Origin: Anaerolineae bacterium
GTDB taxonomy: Bacteria > Chloroflexota > Anaerolineae > Anaerolineales > Villigracilaceae
Assembly (NCBI GenBank): GCA_022013685.1
Contig: JAKLPV010000109.1
Location: 1 to 42,413, forward strand
Length of the DNA: 42,413 nt
Direction: 5' to 3'
The notes below the pieces were generated by a model that was not told the origin of the DNA, did not search any database, and was given only the letters and a program-made list of their open reading frames with translations. A program made the position numbers and the translations under genes. Of the stretch, positions 31,781-39,911 are shown piece by piece (the first letter of the stretch is position 1; every line of letters begins with the position of its first letter).

Positions 31781-33478
31781 ATGCTGAATAAACTTTCTGA
31801 TCATTTACAAAAATCGAACCTGGCGCGTCACCTGCTTTTCCTGGCCGCCACGGTTGCCACGGTGCTCTTCATCGGCTACAACTTCGGTACGTTTGACGAG
31901 GCCATGCACATCCCGTTCCTGAAATCTGCCGCCTACCCCTCGATGTATGACGGCGATGCGATGATCAGCCTGAACAGCATTTATTATTCGTATTTCTGGT
32001 ATTTTTTTATTCCCATTTTGCGGGCGGGCTGGCTCGAACCGGCCCTGTTTGTCGTGCACCTGGTCAGCATTTACCTTAGCTTTTGGGCCATCTGGGCGTT
32101 GAGCCAAACCCTTTTTCACAACCCGCTGGCCTCGTTGTTCAGCGTGCTCGGTTTTATTGTGCCTCATTTCGGCTTTTCGGGTTTCCCGATCTTCGAGTTT
32201 GCGCCGCTCAGCCGCACGTTTGTGCTGCCGTTTTTACTGGTCGCGTTGAACCAGTTTTTCAAGGGCCGCATTCCGCTGGCTTTTTTGATCGCCGGCCTGA
32301 TGTACAACATTCATGTGGTTTCGGTCAATTTTGTGCTGGCCATGTTCGGGCTGGCCTGCCTGCTCGAATTCCGCCGGATCGGGATTAAAAATATTTTGCT
32401 CTCGGCCCTTCTTTTTCTGCTGAGCGCGGCCCCGGTCCTGCTCTGGAAGGCTGGCGCGGGCGGCGCCCCGATCGATTTCACGCTGCGCCACGAATGGGTT
32501 GATTTTCTCAACCAGACCCTGTTCTTTCATCTTTTTGCCATGTTCAGCCCCACCTACCCCGGGACGTGGCCGATCGTTCTGGGCGGGGTCAGTACCGTTT
32601 TCCTGTTTTTCGCCGTTTTGCCGCATGCCGATGTCCCCCAGCCGGCCACCACGGCCCGCAACTTCATCTACGCCGGGATCATCGTGGTGTTGGTGCATGT
32701 CATCGTGGTTTACTTTTTATCGGTGACCATTTTGATCCAATCCCAGATCGTGCGCATCGGCCTGTGGATTTTGATCCTGGCCTACCTGTTTTTTGCCAAT
32801 TTCCTGGCCAAGCTTCACGAACAGAAACAACAGTCCCGCCCGGTTTACGCTTTCCTGCTCGGGACTTTTCTCTTTTCACCCACGCCTTTGCTTTTGCTGG
32901 TAACCTGGCTCGTAGTCAGGTGGACCAAAAAAGCGGCCGTGCTCAAGCTGGCAATTGCGCTCATGCCCTTTCTGATCATTGCCTCATATGCCACTGTCTA
33001 CCTGATGGGATTTTGGAACCCGGGCGGACTCTACATCTACGGCCAGCCTACAGACTGGGTCGATGTCCAGCGCTGGGCGCGTGACAATACCCCGGCCGAT
33101 GCGCGTTTTATCACTCCACCCGAAAAATGGGGACCGCAAGAATCGGACTGGCGCGTCCACTCTGAGCGCGCCAGCGTGGGGACCTTGTCCGAGATCCTGG
33201 TGGCGGCCTTCCAGCCTGGCTATGAGATCGAGTGGAAAACCCGTTTCGAGCTGGTCGCCCCTGGTGCGCTTGATAAATTTGACGGCGACTATTTCAACAA
33301 TGTCCGCCTGACGCGAGAGGCCTATGACAATCTTTCGACACAAGATTTGTTGTACGCAGCCTGCCAATTGAATGCCCAATATGCGGTCATCCAACAACCG
33401 CGCAGCCATTCGTTGCCAGTGGCCTACGAAAGCGCCGAATACACGGTCTACAGTGTCAGCGGATTTGATTGCCCATAA
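31781..33478 (+). CDS. Large polytopic membrane protein of unknown function
   Basis: The 565-residue protein has about ten to twelve hydrophobic helices (residues about 15-420) followed by a C-terminal soluble domain (about 425-565) with WVDVQRWARDNTPADARFITPPEKW and YAVIQQPRS. This pattern, a membrane part then a WARxNTPxDA region, resembles GT-C-like or DUF6798-type membrane proteins, in which the tail is extracytoplasmic. I cannot assign an enzyme activity. An early acidic motif FGTFDEAMHIPFL lies in the first external loop, where GT-C enzymes carry a catalytic Asp, which is suggestive only. I chose ATG 31781 (AGGA upstream) over an in-frame TTG at 31760. Confidence 0.78.
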   Translation: MLNKLSDHLQKSNLARHLLFLAATVATVLFIGYNFGTFDEAMHIPFLKSAAYPSMYDGDAMISLNSIYYSYFWYFFIPILRAGWLEPALFVVHLVSIYLSFWAIWALSQTLFHNPLASLFSVLGFIVPHFGFSGFPIFEFAPLSRTFVLPFLLVALNQFFKGRIPLAFLIAGLMYNIHVVSVNFVLAMFGLACLLEFRRIGIKNILLSALLFLLSAAPVLLWKAGAGGAPIDFTLRHEWVDFLNQTLFFHLFAMFSPTYPGTWPIVLGGVSTVFLFFAVLPHADVPQPATTARNFIYAGIIVVLVHVIVVYFLSVTILIQSQIVRIGLWILILAYLFFANFLAKLHEQKQQSRPVYAFLLGTFLFSPTPLLLLVTWLVVRWTKKAAVLKLAIALMPFLIIASYATVYLMGFWNPGGLYIYGQPTDWVDVQRWARDNTPADARFITPPEKWGPQESDWRVHSERASVGTLSEILVAAFQPGYEIEWKTRFELVAPGALDKFDGDYFNNVRLTREAYDNLSTQDLLYAACQLNAQYAVIQQPRSHSLPVAYESAEYTVYSVSGFDCP

Positions 33479-33509
33479 AAGCCAAAGGCTTAATTCTTTA
33501 CCGGCAGCG

Positions 33510-33602
33510 TTTGTTATTTCGAACCGCGTAACGGTGACATCGTGCTCGTGGGTAAGATTTCTACCCTGCGGGCACGATGTCGCTATTGCTCGATATGACA
33601 AA
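33510..33602. repeat. Intergenic palindromic repeat (TAAGATTTCT-type)
   Basis: GACATCGTGC (33536-33545) pairs with GCACGATGTC (33572-33581), enclosing a hairpin GGGTA/TACCC (33550-33554, 33562-33566) around AAGATTTC. The outer parts TGTTATTTCGA and TCGATATGACA are also near inverted copies. Elements with TGTCATTTCGA ends and a TAAGATTTCT core recur in many bacterial genomes (recollection). The rest of the gap 33479-33716 holds no gene. Confidence 0.65.
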
Positions 33603-33702
33603 CGTGAGCAGCAGATGCTGGCTCAGATTATTTTGCCTGGCAAAGAAAAGCCCCGCGCCTTTGCTGCTCTGCGACTCTGCGTTAAACGTTCTGGGCTTGG
33701 TT

Positions 33703-33708
33703 TATAAT
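33703..33708 (+). promoter_or_regulatory. -10 box implying a leaderless start for the gp47-like gene
   Basis: TATAAT ends 9 bp before the ATG at 33717, too close for a Shine-Dalgarno. The geometry matches that of ftsY and the 28.0-kb unit. Confidence 0.5.
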
Positions 33709-33716
33709 TCCCTTGC

Positions 33717-35201
33717 ATGAAAACCACCCTGCTGCACCTCGAATCTCACGATAACCTGGTTTCCATCCGTGACCGCATGTCATGGGCCAAGACTCCGCGC
33801 ATCCTGCTGGTCTGGCCGAATCGCGGGGGGGTGGATGTGCGCCCGCTCGACCTGACCCTGCTGCGCCGCCATGCCCAAACCCTGGGCGCGGAGGTCGGCC
33901 TGGTGACCCGCGATGCGGGCATCTGGTGGGCGGCCCGCGAGCAAAAAATCCCCTGTTTTCGCACCAGCAAGCAGGCCCAGATCAAAGAATGGCAGGCTGT
34001 TCAGCCCTTTGATTTCCCGGCCCGACGCCGCCTCGACCTGCGCGGCCTGCGCGCTTCCCTGCCGGGCGATCCCTATCGCTTGAATCTGGCAGCCCGTGTC
34101 GGCGTATTTGCCGCAGGCGTGCTGGCTGTTTTGCTGATTGTTTTGCTTTTCCTGCCTTCCGCCGAAGTGCATGTCACGCCGCCCATCCGCGAACAAAGCG
34201 TCACCCTGCCGGTTGTGGCCCGCGCCGATACGACCCAGGTCTACCTTTCCGGCGAAATCCCCATTCGGCGGCTGACGCTCGATTTGCAGGCCAGCGCCTC
34301 CGCGCCTGCCAGCGGCCTGGCGAACCTGCCCGGCGCAAAGGCCGAGACGACTGTCGAATTCAAGAATTTGAGCGACGAAGATGTCCGCGTGCCTGCGGGG
34401 ACGATCCTATTGACCCGCGAGGCTGTCCCACAGGCTTTCGAAACCCTTGGCAGCGTTCTCGTCCCCGCCCGCAATGAAGACCCGCTCACAGTGCGTGTGC
34501 GCGCCCTTACGGGCGGCGCGGCGGGCAATGTCGCGGCAGAGGCCATCAGCGCCTTTCAGAGTCCGCTGGGGCTGAGTCTCACTGTCCGCAACGGCGAACA
34601 GGCCACGGGCGGCAGCGACCGGCGCGGGGCCGTCCCCAGCGACCAGGATCGTAATCTGCTGCGCGCCAACCTGCTCAAAAAACTGTCTGAGCAGGCCCGC
34701 GTCCAAATTTCCGCGGAATTAAAGGCGGGCGATCTGCTTTTGGCCGATTCCGTCAAATTGGTGGACGTACTCGAAGAGCAGTTTGACCCGTTGCCCGGCG
34801 CGCCCGCGGACACGCTGACCCTCAGCCTGCGCGCCCGTTTCGAGGCCGCTTACGCCACCGACGCCGATCTGCGCCAGTTGGCCGCCTTTGCGCTCGATGC
34901 AGCCCTGCCGCCCGGATACGGCCCCCGCCCTGGCACGTTGACCGTTAAATCGCTTTCGCCGCCGCTCCAGGATGCTGACGGCCTGGCGCGCTGGCAGGTG
35001 CAGGCTGCGCGCTCTGTCCAATTGCAGGTTAGGCCTGCCGAAGCCCTGGCCTTGGTGCAGGGGCGCACTACGCGCCGGGCTGCCAGCCTGCTGACCGAGG
35101 CCTTTGACCTGAACCTGCCGCCCAGGGTTTCGGTGCGCCCGCTCTGGTGGCCCTGGCTGCCGGTCTTGCCGTTTCGGATCTCGTTTTCTTCCGGGTTTTA
35201 G
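33717..35201 (+). CDS. Single-pass membrane protein with baseplate J/gp47-like region
   Basis: The 494-residue protein has a cytoplasmic N-terminal domain (1-120) with RILLVWPNRGGVDVRPLDLTLLRRHA and GAEVGLVTRD, one transmembrane helix (about 123-146), and a long extracytoplasmic beta-rich part. In that part FKNLSDEDVRVPAGTILLT and VRVRALTGGAAGNVAAEAI resemble the baseplate J/gp47 beta-prism pattern. Such proteins occur in Chloroflexota outside phage clusters; there are no other tail genes here, so a phage tail role is unlikely. The function is unknown, possibly envelope-related given the ruvX-mltG neighbours. The expected leaderless start is supported by the TATAAT 9 bp upstream. Confidence 0.75.
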   Translation: MKTTLLHLESHDNLVSIRDRMSWAKTPRILLVWPNRGGVDVRPLDLTLLRRHAQTLGAEVGLVTRDAGIWWAAREQKIPCFRTSKQAQIKEWQAVQPFDFPARRRLDLRGLRASLPGDPYRLNLAARVGVFAAGVLAVLLIVLLFLPSAEVHVTPPIREQSVTLPVVARADTTQVYLSGEIPIRRLTLDLQASASAPASGLANLPGAKAETTVEFKNLSDEDVRVPAGTILLTREAVPQAFETLGSVLVPARNEDPLTVRVRALTGGAAGNVAAEAISAFQSPLGLSLTVRNGEQATGGSDRRGAVPSDQDRNLLRANLLKKLSEQARVQISAELKAGDLLLADSVKLVDVLEEQFDPLPGAPADTLTLSLRARFEAAYATDADLRQLAAFALDAALPPGYGPRPGTLTVKSLSPPLQDADGLARWQVQAARSVQLQVRPAEALALVQGRTTRRAASLLTEAFDLNLPPRVSVRPLWWPWLPVLPFRISFSSGF

Positions 35202-35235
35202 TTTTTTTTTGGAACGCGGGTTGGACGGATTTTAC

Positions 35236-35277
35236 AGATTTACGCGGATTTTTTAAAAAAACCGTGTAATCCGCGTA
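35236..35277. repeat. Palindromic repeat (ACGCGGATT type) upstream of ruvX
   Basis: TACGCGGATT (35241-35250) pairs with AATCCGCGTA (35268-35277), the centre being a T-run/A-run. A further GATTTACAGATT-like motif precedes it. This looks like a dispersed intergenic palindrome and may also end transcription of the upstream gene. Confidence 0.65.
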
Positions 35278-35302
35278 CTATTTTCTCGTCAGAAAGACTC
35301 TT

Positions 35303-35728
35303 ATGCGTATTCTTGCAGTTGACCACGGCGAAAAACGGATCGGTCTGGCGCTCAGCGATGAGACCGCACGGCTGGCGCGCCCCTTGCAGGTGCTCAAGCA
35401 CATTTCGCGCGCGCTGGATGCTGCCCGCGTGGCCGAAATCGCCGCCGAGCAGGCAGTCGGGCTGATTCTGGTCGGGCAGTCTTTCCAGATGGACGGCCTG
35501 CCGAACGTCGCCGGGCGCAGCGCGGCCCGCTTTGCCGAGGCGCTTGGCCTGCAAACCGAGCTGCCCATTTTGATGTGGGACGAGGCCATGACCACCCGCG
35601 ATGCGCAATCTGCGGCGCTTGCGATGGGCTTTGGCCGCAACAAGCGCGCCGGGCATCTCGATGACCACGCTGCCGCAGTCTTGTTGCAGTCTTATCTGGA
35701 TACGCTCGCACAGCCACCTTTGGAGTGA
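35303..35728 (+). CDS. ruvX: RuvX/YqgF family Holliday-junction resolvase-like nuclease
   Basis: The 141-residue RNase H-fold protein has MRILAVDHGEKRIGLALSD with the first catalytic Asp7, LPILMWDEAMTT with an acidic residue, and the final DDHAAAVLLQ near residue 128. Family members resolve Holliday junctions or process pre-16S rRNA 5' ends (YqgF). The usual VGLP motif reads VGQS here. It lies one base before mltG, and the alaS-ruvX-mltG vicinity is conserved with Firmicutes, although alaS is 4 kb away here. Confidence 0.92.
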   Translation: MRILAVDHGEKRIGLALSDETARLARPLQVLKHISRALDAARVAEIAAEQAVGLILVGQSFQMDGLPNVAGRSAARFAEALGLQTELPILMWDEAMTTRDAQSAALAMGFGRNKRAGHLDDHAAAVLLQSYLDTLAQPPLE

Positions 35729-35729
35729 A

Positions 35730-36857
35730 ATGACCAAATCTTTAAGTCGTCGTCGCGCAAGGCCGGGGCTGTCTTGCGGCTTGATCTTTTTGTTTGTTCT
35801 TGCCCTTGCCCTGTTTTCTGCTCTCCTGGCGATCCCTTTGCTGGCCGAACGCATGGTCGGCCCATCCTCGACCTCGCTTGGGTTCGCCAAACGTTTGCAA
35901 TATTCTGCGCTGGTTCTCTGGTACGACGGCCTGCTGACCAACCCGGCCAACCCGTATGGCCGGGTTGGCGTTTTTATCATTGGCCCCGGCGAGGGCGCTT
36001 CTGAAGTGGCTTATCGCCTGGCGCAGGAAGGTTTTGTGCCCGATGGGGCCGCTTTCCGCGCCTATTTGATCTACAGCGGGATCGAAACCCGTTTGCAGGC
36101 CGGCGAATTCACTCTTAGCCCGGCGCTTTCCCCTTTGCAGATTGCGACCCGTTTACAGGATGCCACCCCGACCCAGATCAAGTTCGTCGTCCTGCCCGGC
36201 TGGCGCATGGAGGAGATCGCCGCCAGCCTGCCGACCTCGGGCCTGAGTATCAGCCCCGAAGATTTCCTGGCAGCCGCCCGCTCCCCGTCCGGTAACCTGG
36301 ATTTCCTGCCCGATGGCGCAACCGCCGAGGGTTTTTTCCTGCCTGATAGCTATGTTTTGCCGCGCGGGATCAATGCCGAAAATCTGGTGCAGACGATGTT
36401 GAACAATTTTGCGCTCAACCTGCGCTCAGAATTGCGCTCGGGTTTTGCCCGCCAGGGACTGGATGTGTACCAGGCCGTGATCCTGGCCTCGATTGTCCAG
36501 CGCGAAGCGGTAGTGGCCGACGAACAGCCGATCATTGCTTCGGTGTTCCTGAATCGCCTGAAGGCGGGCATGCGCCTGCAAACTGATCCGACCGTGCAGT
36601 ATGCAATCGGCTATGACCCGCTCTGGTGGAAATCCCCGCTCTCGCTGGACGATTTGCAAGTGGCTTCGCCCTACAACACCTACCAGGTGGACGGCCTGCC
36701 GCCTGCGCCGATTGCCAACCCGCCCCTGGGGGCTTTGCAGGCGGTCGCTTTCCCGGCCCAAACACCGTATTATTTCTTCCGCGCCCGCTGCGACGACTCT
36801 GGTTTGCACACCTTTGCCGAAACCTTCGACGGGCATTTACTGAACGCCTGTCCGTAA
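35730..36857 (+). CDS. mltG: Endolytic transglycosylase MltG
   Basis: MltG cleaves nascent glycan strands at the membrane and sets their length. The 375-residue protein has one N-terminal membrane helix (about 14-36), a LysM-like region (VFIIGPGEGASEVAYRLAQEGFV), and the YceG catalytic domain. That domain carries EGFFLPDSYVLPRG, ASIVQREAVVADEQPIIASVFLNRLKAGMRLQTDPTVQYA with the conserved Glu, and SPYNTYQVDGLPPAPIANPP. The start ATG 35730 is one base after the ruvX stop; GGAG at the ruvX end serves as Shine-Dalgarno. Longer starts in the same frame would overlap ruvX heavily. Confidence 0.95.
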   Translation: MTKSLSRRRARPGLSCGLIFLFVLALALFSALLAIPLLAERMVGPSSTSLGFAKRLQYSALVLWYDGLLTNPANPYGRVGVFIIGPGEGASEVAYRLAQEGFVPDGAAFRAYLIYSGIETRLQAGEFTLSPALSPLQIATRLQDATPTQIKFVVLPGWRMEEIAASLPTSGLSISPEDFLAAARSPSGNLDFLPDGATAEGFFLPDSYVLPRGINAENLVQTMLNNFALNLRSELRSGFARQGLDVYQAVILASIVQREAVVADEQPIIASVFLNRLKAGMRLQTDPTVQYAIGYDPLWWKSPLSLDDLQVASPYNTYQVDGLPPAPIANPPLGALQAVAFPAQTPYYFFRARCDDSGLHTFAETFDGHLLNACP

Positions 36858-36878
36858 AAAACAGGGTCAGATTGGCCC

Positions 36879-36908
36879 TTGACAATCATAGAAACTTTGT
36901 TCTATAAT
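36879..36908 (+). promoter_or_regulatory. Consensus sigma70 promoter
   Basis: TTGACA (36879-36884), an 18-bp spacer and TATAAT (36903-36908) form the best promoter in the window. The ATG of the downstream gene lies about 50 bp further, with AGGAGGTC ideally placed. It is covered by an inverted-repeat operator. Confidence 0.85.
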
Positions 36909-36934
36909 GTTTGTAAATAGAACAAAGTTTCTAT
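36888..36934. promoter_or_regulatory. Perfect 18-bp inverted repeat over a strong promoter (operator)
   Basis: ATAGAAACTTTGTTCTAT (36888-36905) is the exact reverse complement of 36917-36934, centres 29 bp apart. Each arm is itself a shorter dyad (ATAGAA-N6-TTCTAT). One arm overlaps the -10 box and the other the first transcribed bases, so two repressor dimers on one helix face, or a cooperative repressor, would shut the promoter. As RNA only the second arm would be transcribed, so a hairpin role is unlikely. Confidence 0.8.
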
Positions 36935-36956
36935 TTAATTCGGACAGGAGGTCCTG

Positions 36957-37736
36957 ATGAATAACACCCTGCGTTCTCGTTCACTCAATGTCAATCTCAA
37001 TCGCGCCTGGAATGGGTTTGTCGGCCAGCGCGGCAAAGCATTTGGCCTGATGATTTTTGGCGCCCTGATGGCTTTCGAAATCTTCAACTTCAGCACCACC
37101 GAGTTTGCCCTGCATGATGTTCTTGGTGATCTGAAGTTTGCCGGCATAAAATGGGCCACCATGCTTTCGATTGCGTTCTGCGGTATTGACTTTGCCGGGA
37201 TTGCGCGTATCTTCACCCCCGAACAGGGTGTAGATGAACCCGCCGAAGTCTGGTACCTGTTTGGGGCCTGGCTTTTGGCCGCTGCCATGAATGCTACCCT
37301 AACGTGGTGGGGCGTTTCTGTGGCAATTTCAACCCATGCCAGCCAGGGCGCGGCTGTTGTCGGCGGTGACACCGTTCGCACAGTTGTACCGGTCTTTGTG
37401 GCTGTGATGGTTTGGGTTATTCGCATTCTGATTATCGGTACCTTCTCGATTGCCGGGGATCGTCTCTTCTCAATGTCAGATGCGCGCCAACATCGTTCGG
37501 TCGCGTCCCAGCCTGCTTCGCGCAGCAACACTGGTAGCTATCGCCCGGCTGTGAACACAGCCATGACCCCTCGCCCGGTCAACAACGGACGCCCGATTAT
37601 TACCACTGCGTCGAATATGCGCGCAACTCCGCCCCGCCCGGCTCCCCGCCCCGAACCGTTGAACTTCCAGCCACGTTCCGAGCCGACTTATCATAACCTT
37701 GCCAATAACATCCCCGAATCTTACGAAGATCGCTAA
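36957..37736 (+). CDS. Four-helix membrane protein with a Pro-rich cytoplasmic tail, function unknown
   Basis: The 259-residue protein has four hydrophobic helices (about 26-46, 60-82, 98-124, 137-161). Its C-terminal tail of about 95 residues is rich in Pro, Arg, Asn and Ser and is probably disordered. Motifs include GLMIFGALMAFEIFNFSTTEFAL and FCGIDFAGIARIFTPE; I do not recognise the family. It has the strongest expression signals in the window: consensus promoter, AGGAGGTC Shine-Dalgarno, and an 18-bp inverted-repeat operator. So it should be made in quantity when derepressed. The next gene, a lytic transglycosylase, starts 53 bp downstream and may be co-transcribed. A mobile-element or envelope role is possible but unproven. 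Confidence 0.72.
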   Translation: MNNTLRSRSLNVNLNRAWNGFVGQRGKAFGLMIFGALMAFEIFNFSTTEFALHDVLGDLKFAGIKWATMLSIAFCGIDFAGIARIFTPEQGVDEPAEVWYLFGAWLLAAAMNATLTWWGVSVAISTHASQGAAVVGGDTVRTVVPVFVAVMVWVIRILIIGTFSIAGDRLFSMSDARQHRSVASQPASRSNTGSYRPAVNTAMTPRPVNNGRPIITTASNMRATPPRPAPRPEPLNFQPRSEPTYHNLANNIPESYEDR

Positions 37737-37789
37737 CCCCACAATATAAAACTCCCTTTGCGGAGCGGACCTCCAAACGAATTTGTGCC

Positions 37790-38500
37790 ATGACTCCTTC
37801 ACGCTCTGTCCCTTACTCCTCCCCGAACCGCAGGCAGGCAGCCCGGCAATCCAGCGGCTGTCTGCCTGGTTTTGTGATACCACCGCTTGCTGCGTTGTTC
37901 GTCGGCCTCCTGCTGGCAACGCTGGCAGGAGGCCTTTCTGACTCTGGCTCGCAGCCTGAAGTCCAGGCTGCTCCCGCTGCCCGTCAGGATGTCTCTGGCG
38001 GGCAGATTGCCCCCCTGTTCACACCCGAAGTGCAGTATTGGGCCGCCAATATCGTCCGCTGGGCCAGCGATCACGGACTTGACCCCAACCTGGCCGCCAC
38101 CGTCATGCAGATCGAATCGTGCGGCCACCCCGAGATCCGCTCCAGCGCCGGGGCAACCGGCCTGTTCCAAGTGATGCCCTTCCACTTCAAGGCTGGCGAA
38201 AGCATGTCGAACCCGGATACCAACGCCCTGCGCGGCATGGACTACCTGCGCCGCTCCCTGGAGACCGCTTCAGGCGACGCGCGCCTGGCCTTTGCCGGGT
38301 ATAACGGCGGCATCGGCGTTATTGGGCGGCTGGAATCGCGTTGGCCTGCTGAGACAATCCGCTATGCTTACTGGGGCAGCGGAATTTACGCCGATGCCAC
38401 TCAGAACCGCGCCGCAAGCACCCGCCTGGACGAATGGCTCAAAGCCGGGGGAGCCAGCCTGTGCGCCAAAGCCGGCCAAAGACTCGGCATAAACCCCTAA
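37790..38500 (+). CDS. Exported SLT-type lytic transglycosylase
   Basis: The 236-residue protein has an N-terminal membrane anchor (about 26-46, VIPPLAALFVGLLLATLAGG) and an SLT/goose-lysozyme-like domain (about 75-200). Domain motifs are HGLDPNLAATVMQIESCGHPEI with catalytic Glu, SSAGATGLFQVMPFHF, NALRGMDYLRRSL and LAFAGYNGG. It cleaves peptidoglycan glycan strands to 1,6-anhydro ends. It follows the four-helix membrane protein and is followed by a terminator. Its Shine-Dalgarno is weak, consistent with dependence on translation or transcription from the upstream gene. Confidence 0.9.
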   Translation: MTPSRSVPYSSPNRRQAARQSSGCLPGFVIPPLAALFVGLLLATLAGGLSDSGSQPEVQAAPAARQDVSGGQIAPLFTPEVQYWAANIVRWASDHGLDPNLAATVMQIESCGHPEIRSSAGATGLFQVMPFHFKAGESMSNPDTNALRGMDYLRRSLETASGDARLAFAGYNGGIGVIGRLESRWPAETIRYAYWGSGIYADATQNRAASTRLDEWLKAGGASLCAKAGQRLGINP

Positions 38501-38504
38501 AACG

Positions 38505-38542
38505 AAAAAATGCCCCCGGTTTTACGCCGAGGGCATTTTTGA
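38505..38542. terminator. Bidirectional terminator between the transglycosylase and nrfA
   Basis: AAAAATGCCC (38506-38515) pairs with GGGCATTTTT (38531-38540), 15-nt loop, with A/T runs on both sides, between two convergent genes. Confidence 0.85.
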
Positions 38543-38557
38543 TTTACTGAATGAACT

Positions 38558-39895
38558 TTAAGGCGTTACTGCGCCGGCTTCTTGATTTAGATAATAGGTA
38601 TCTGTTTCCAGAAGGCTCGGGTCGTTGGCGGCCTGGGCGGCTTTCATCTGCGCCTGGCGGGCCAGGTTGGTCGATTCAGCCAGGATTTTCAAAACATATT
38701 CGGGGTTGTGGAAGCCCATCGAGTTTTCCGCTGAGACAAAATCCCAGTAGAACTGCGATTGGCGGTGCAGCTCGCGCGCTTCCAGCAGCAGGGTCTGGTC
38801 GCTGGTCGGGTTGGCAGTAGCTCCCTTGATGGCATTGATCGCATCCACAATCGCATCTTCGGTGGCGATCTTGGTATTGTAGACTTGCTCCTGAATCAGG
38901 CTGACGCGCGTAGTGACAGAATTGACATCATTGTGGCACTGTCCGCAGGCGCGTTCGGGTTGCAGCAATGGGCTGCGGATATTGTGGTCGCTATATTTTG
39001 CAGCGCCATCGCGGACGTAGGGCATGTGGCAGTCGGCGCAGGCTACCCCGGCGTTGAAATGGGTCGAACCGGCGGTATACATCTCGTATTCCGGGTGCTG
39101 GGCCTTGAGCATCGGTGTCAGGGCCTCGGGGTGTTCCCAATCCTTGAATTCAACTTCGGTGTAGTACTCGTACATTTCTTCCACTTTGGTGCCGTTTTGC
39201 CAGGGGAAGGTCAGGTATTTGCCATCGCCCTTGAAATAATATTCAACGTGACAGTTGGCGCAGACAAGTGAGCGCATTTCCTGGCGGCTGAACGTGCGCC
39301 AGTCTTTGCCCTGGGCTTCAAGGGCTTCTTCGAGGGCCGGGTTGGTGACGATCAGGCGCATGGTTTCAGCTTCGTGGCAGTTGGAACAGCCGATTGAATA
39401 GTCGATGTGCTCCCCAAGTTCGGAGAATTTCATCTTGTCGTAGGCTTCCATGCCCATCTCGGCCCATAAGCCCGGATTATCGGATGACTTGCACGAGTAG
39501 CAGGTGCCGGGCGTGGTTTCGTTGACGCGCTTGATTTCACGCACATCGGTCAGCGCATTTTCATGGCCGCGGTCATCGTTGTATTCCAGGCTGAAACCGT
39601 AACTGGCAAACAAAATGACCTGGCGTGGATCTTTTTCAAGATGCGAAAACTTGCTTGAGCCGCCATAGGTGGTATCGACCGTGTTGCTTCGTGTTCTTAA
39701 GAACGAGGAGTACTGGTTGGGGAAGTTGCGCCCCCAAAGCTCGGAGTTCGGCTCCATCGGTGCGACATCATAGATGGCCTGGATGGCGCGCGATTCAACC
39801 GGACGATTTTGCATGAAGATCAGGGTGCCGACCAGGGCCGCAGCCAGCAAAACGATCACGCCGACCAGGGAAATCAGGGCATATTTGTTCATCAC
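38558..39895 (-). CDS. nrfA: Ammonia-forming cytochrome c nitrite reductase
   Basis: NrfA reduces nitrite to ammonium with six electrons outside the cytoplasmic membrane. The 445-residue protein has an N-terminal signal/anchor (about 5-27) and five heme sites: CYSCK (132-136), whose Lys is the catalytic-heme ligand unique to NrfA, then CSNCH (170), CANCH (212), CADCH (286) and CGQCH (317). Active-site context is intact: VREIKR, CHVEYYF, and QHPEYEMYTAGSTHFNAG with the distal His. It lies 16 bp downstream of nrfH, so NrfHA is a quinol-linked complex for dissimilatory nitrite reduction to ammonium or detoxification. Confidence 0.97.
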   Translation of the reverse strand: MMNKYALISLVGVIVLLAAALVGTLIFMQNRPVESRAIQAIYDVAPMEPNSELWGRNFPNQYSSFLRTRSNTVDTTYGGSSKFSHLEKDPRQVILFASYGFSLEYNDDRGHENALTDVREIKRVNETTPGTCYSCKSSDNPGLWAEMGMEAYDKMKFSELGEHIDYSIGCSNCHEAETMRLIVTNPALEEALEAQGKDWRTFSRQEMRSLVCANCHVEYYFKGDGKYLTFPWQNGTKVEEMYEYYTEVEFKDWEHPEALTPMLKAQHPEYEMYTAGSTHFNAGVACADCHMPYVRDGAAKYSDHNIRSPLLQPERACGQCHNDVNSVTTRVSLIQEQVYNTKIATEDAIVDAINAIKGATANPTSDQTLLLEARELHRQSQFYWDFVSAENSMGFHNPEYVLKILAESTNLARQAQMKAAQAANDPSLLETDTYYLNQEAGAVTP

Positions 39896-39911
39896 GACAT
39901 TCTCCTAAATG

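Noticed and set aside
33717..35201. Phage tail baseplate gene
   Set aside because: The gp47-like region sits on a membrane-anchored protein among housekeeping genes; no other tail, capsid or integrase genes occur.
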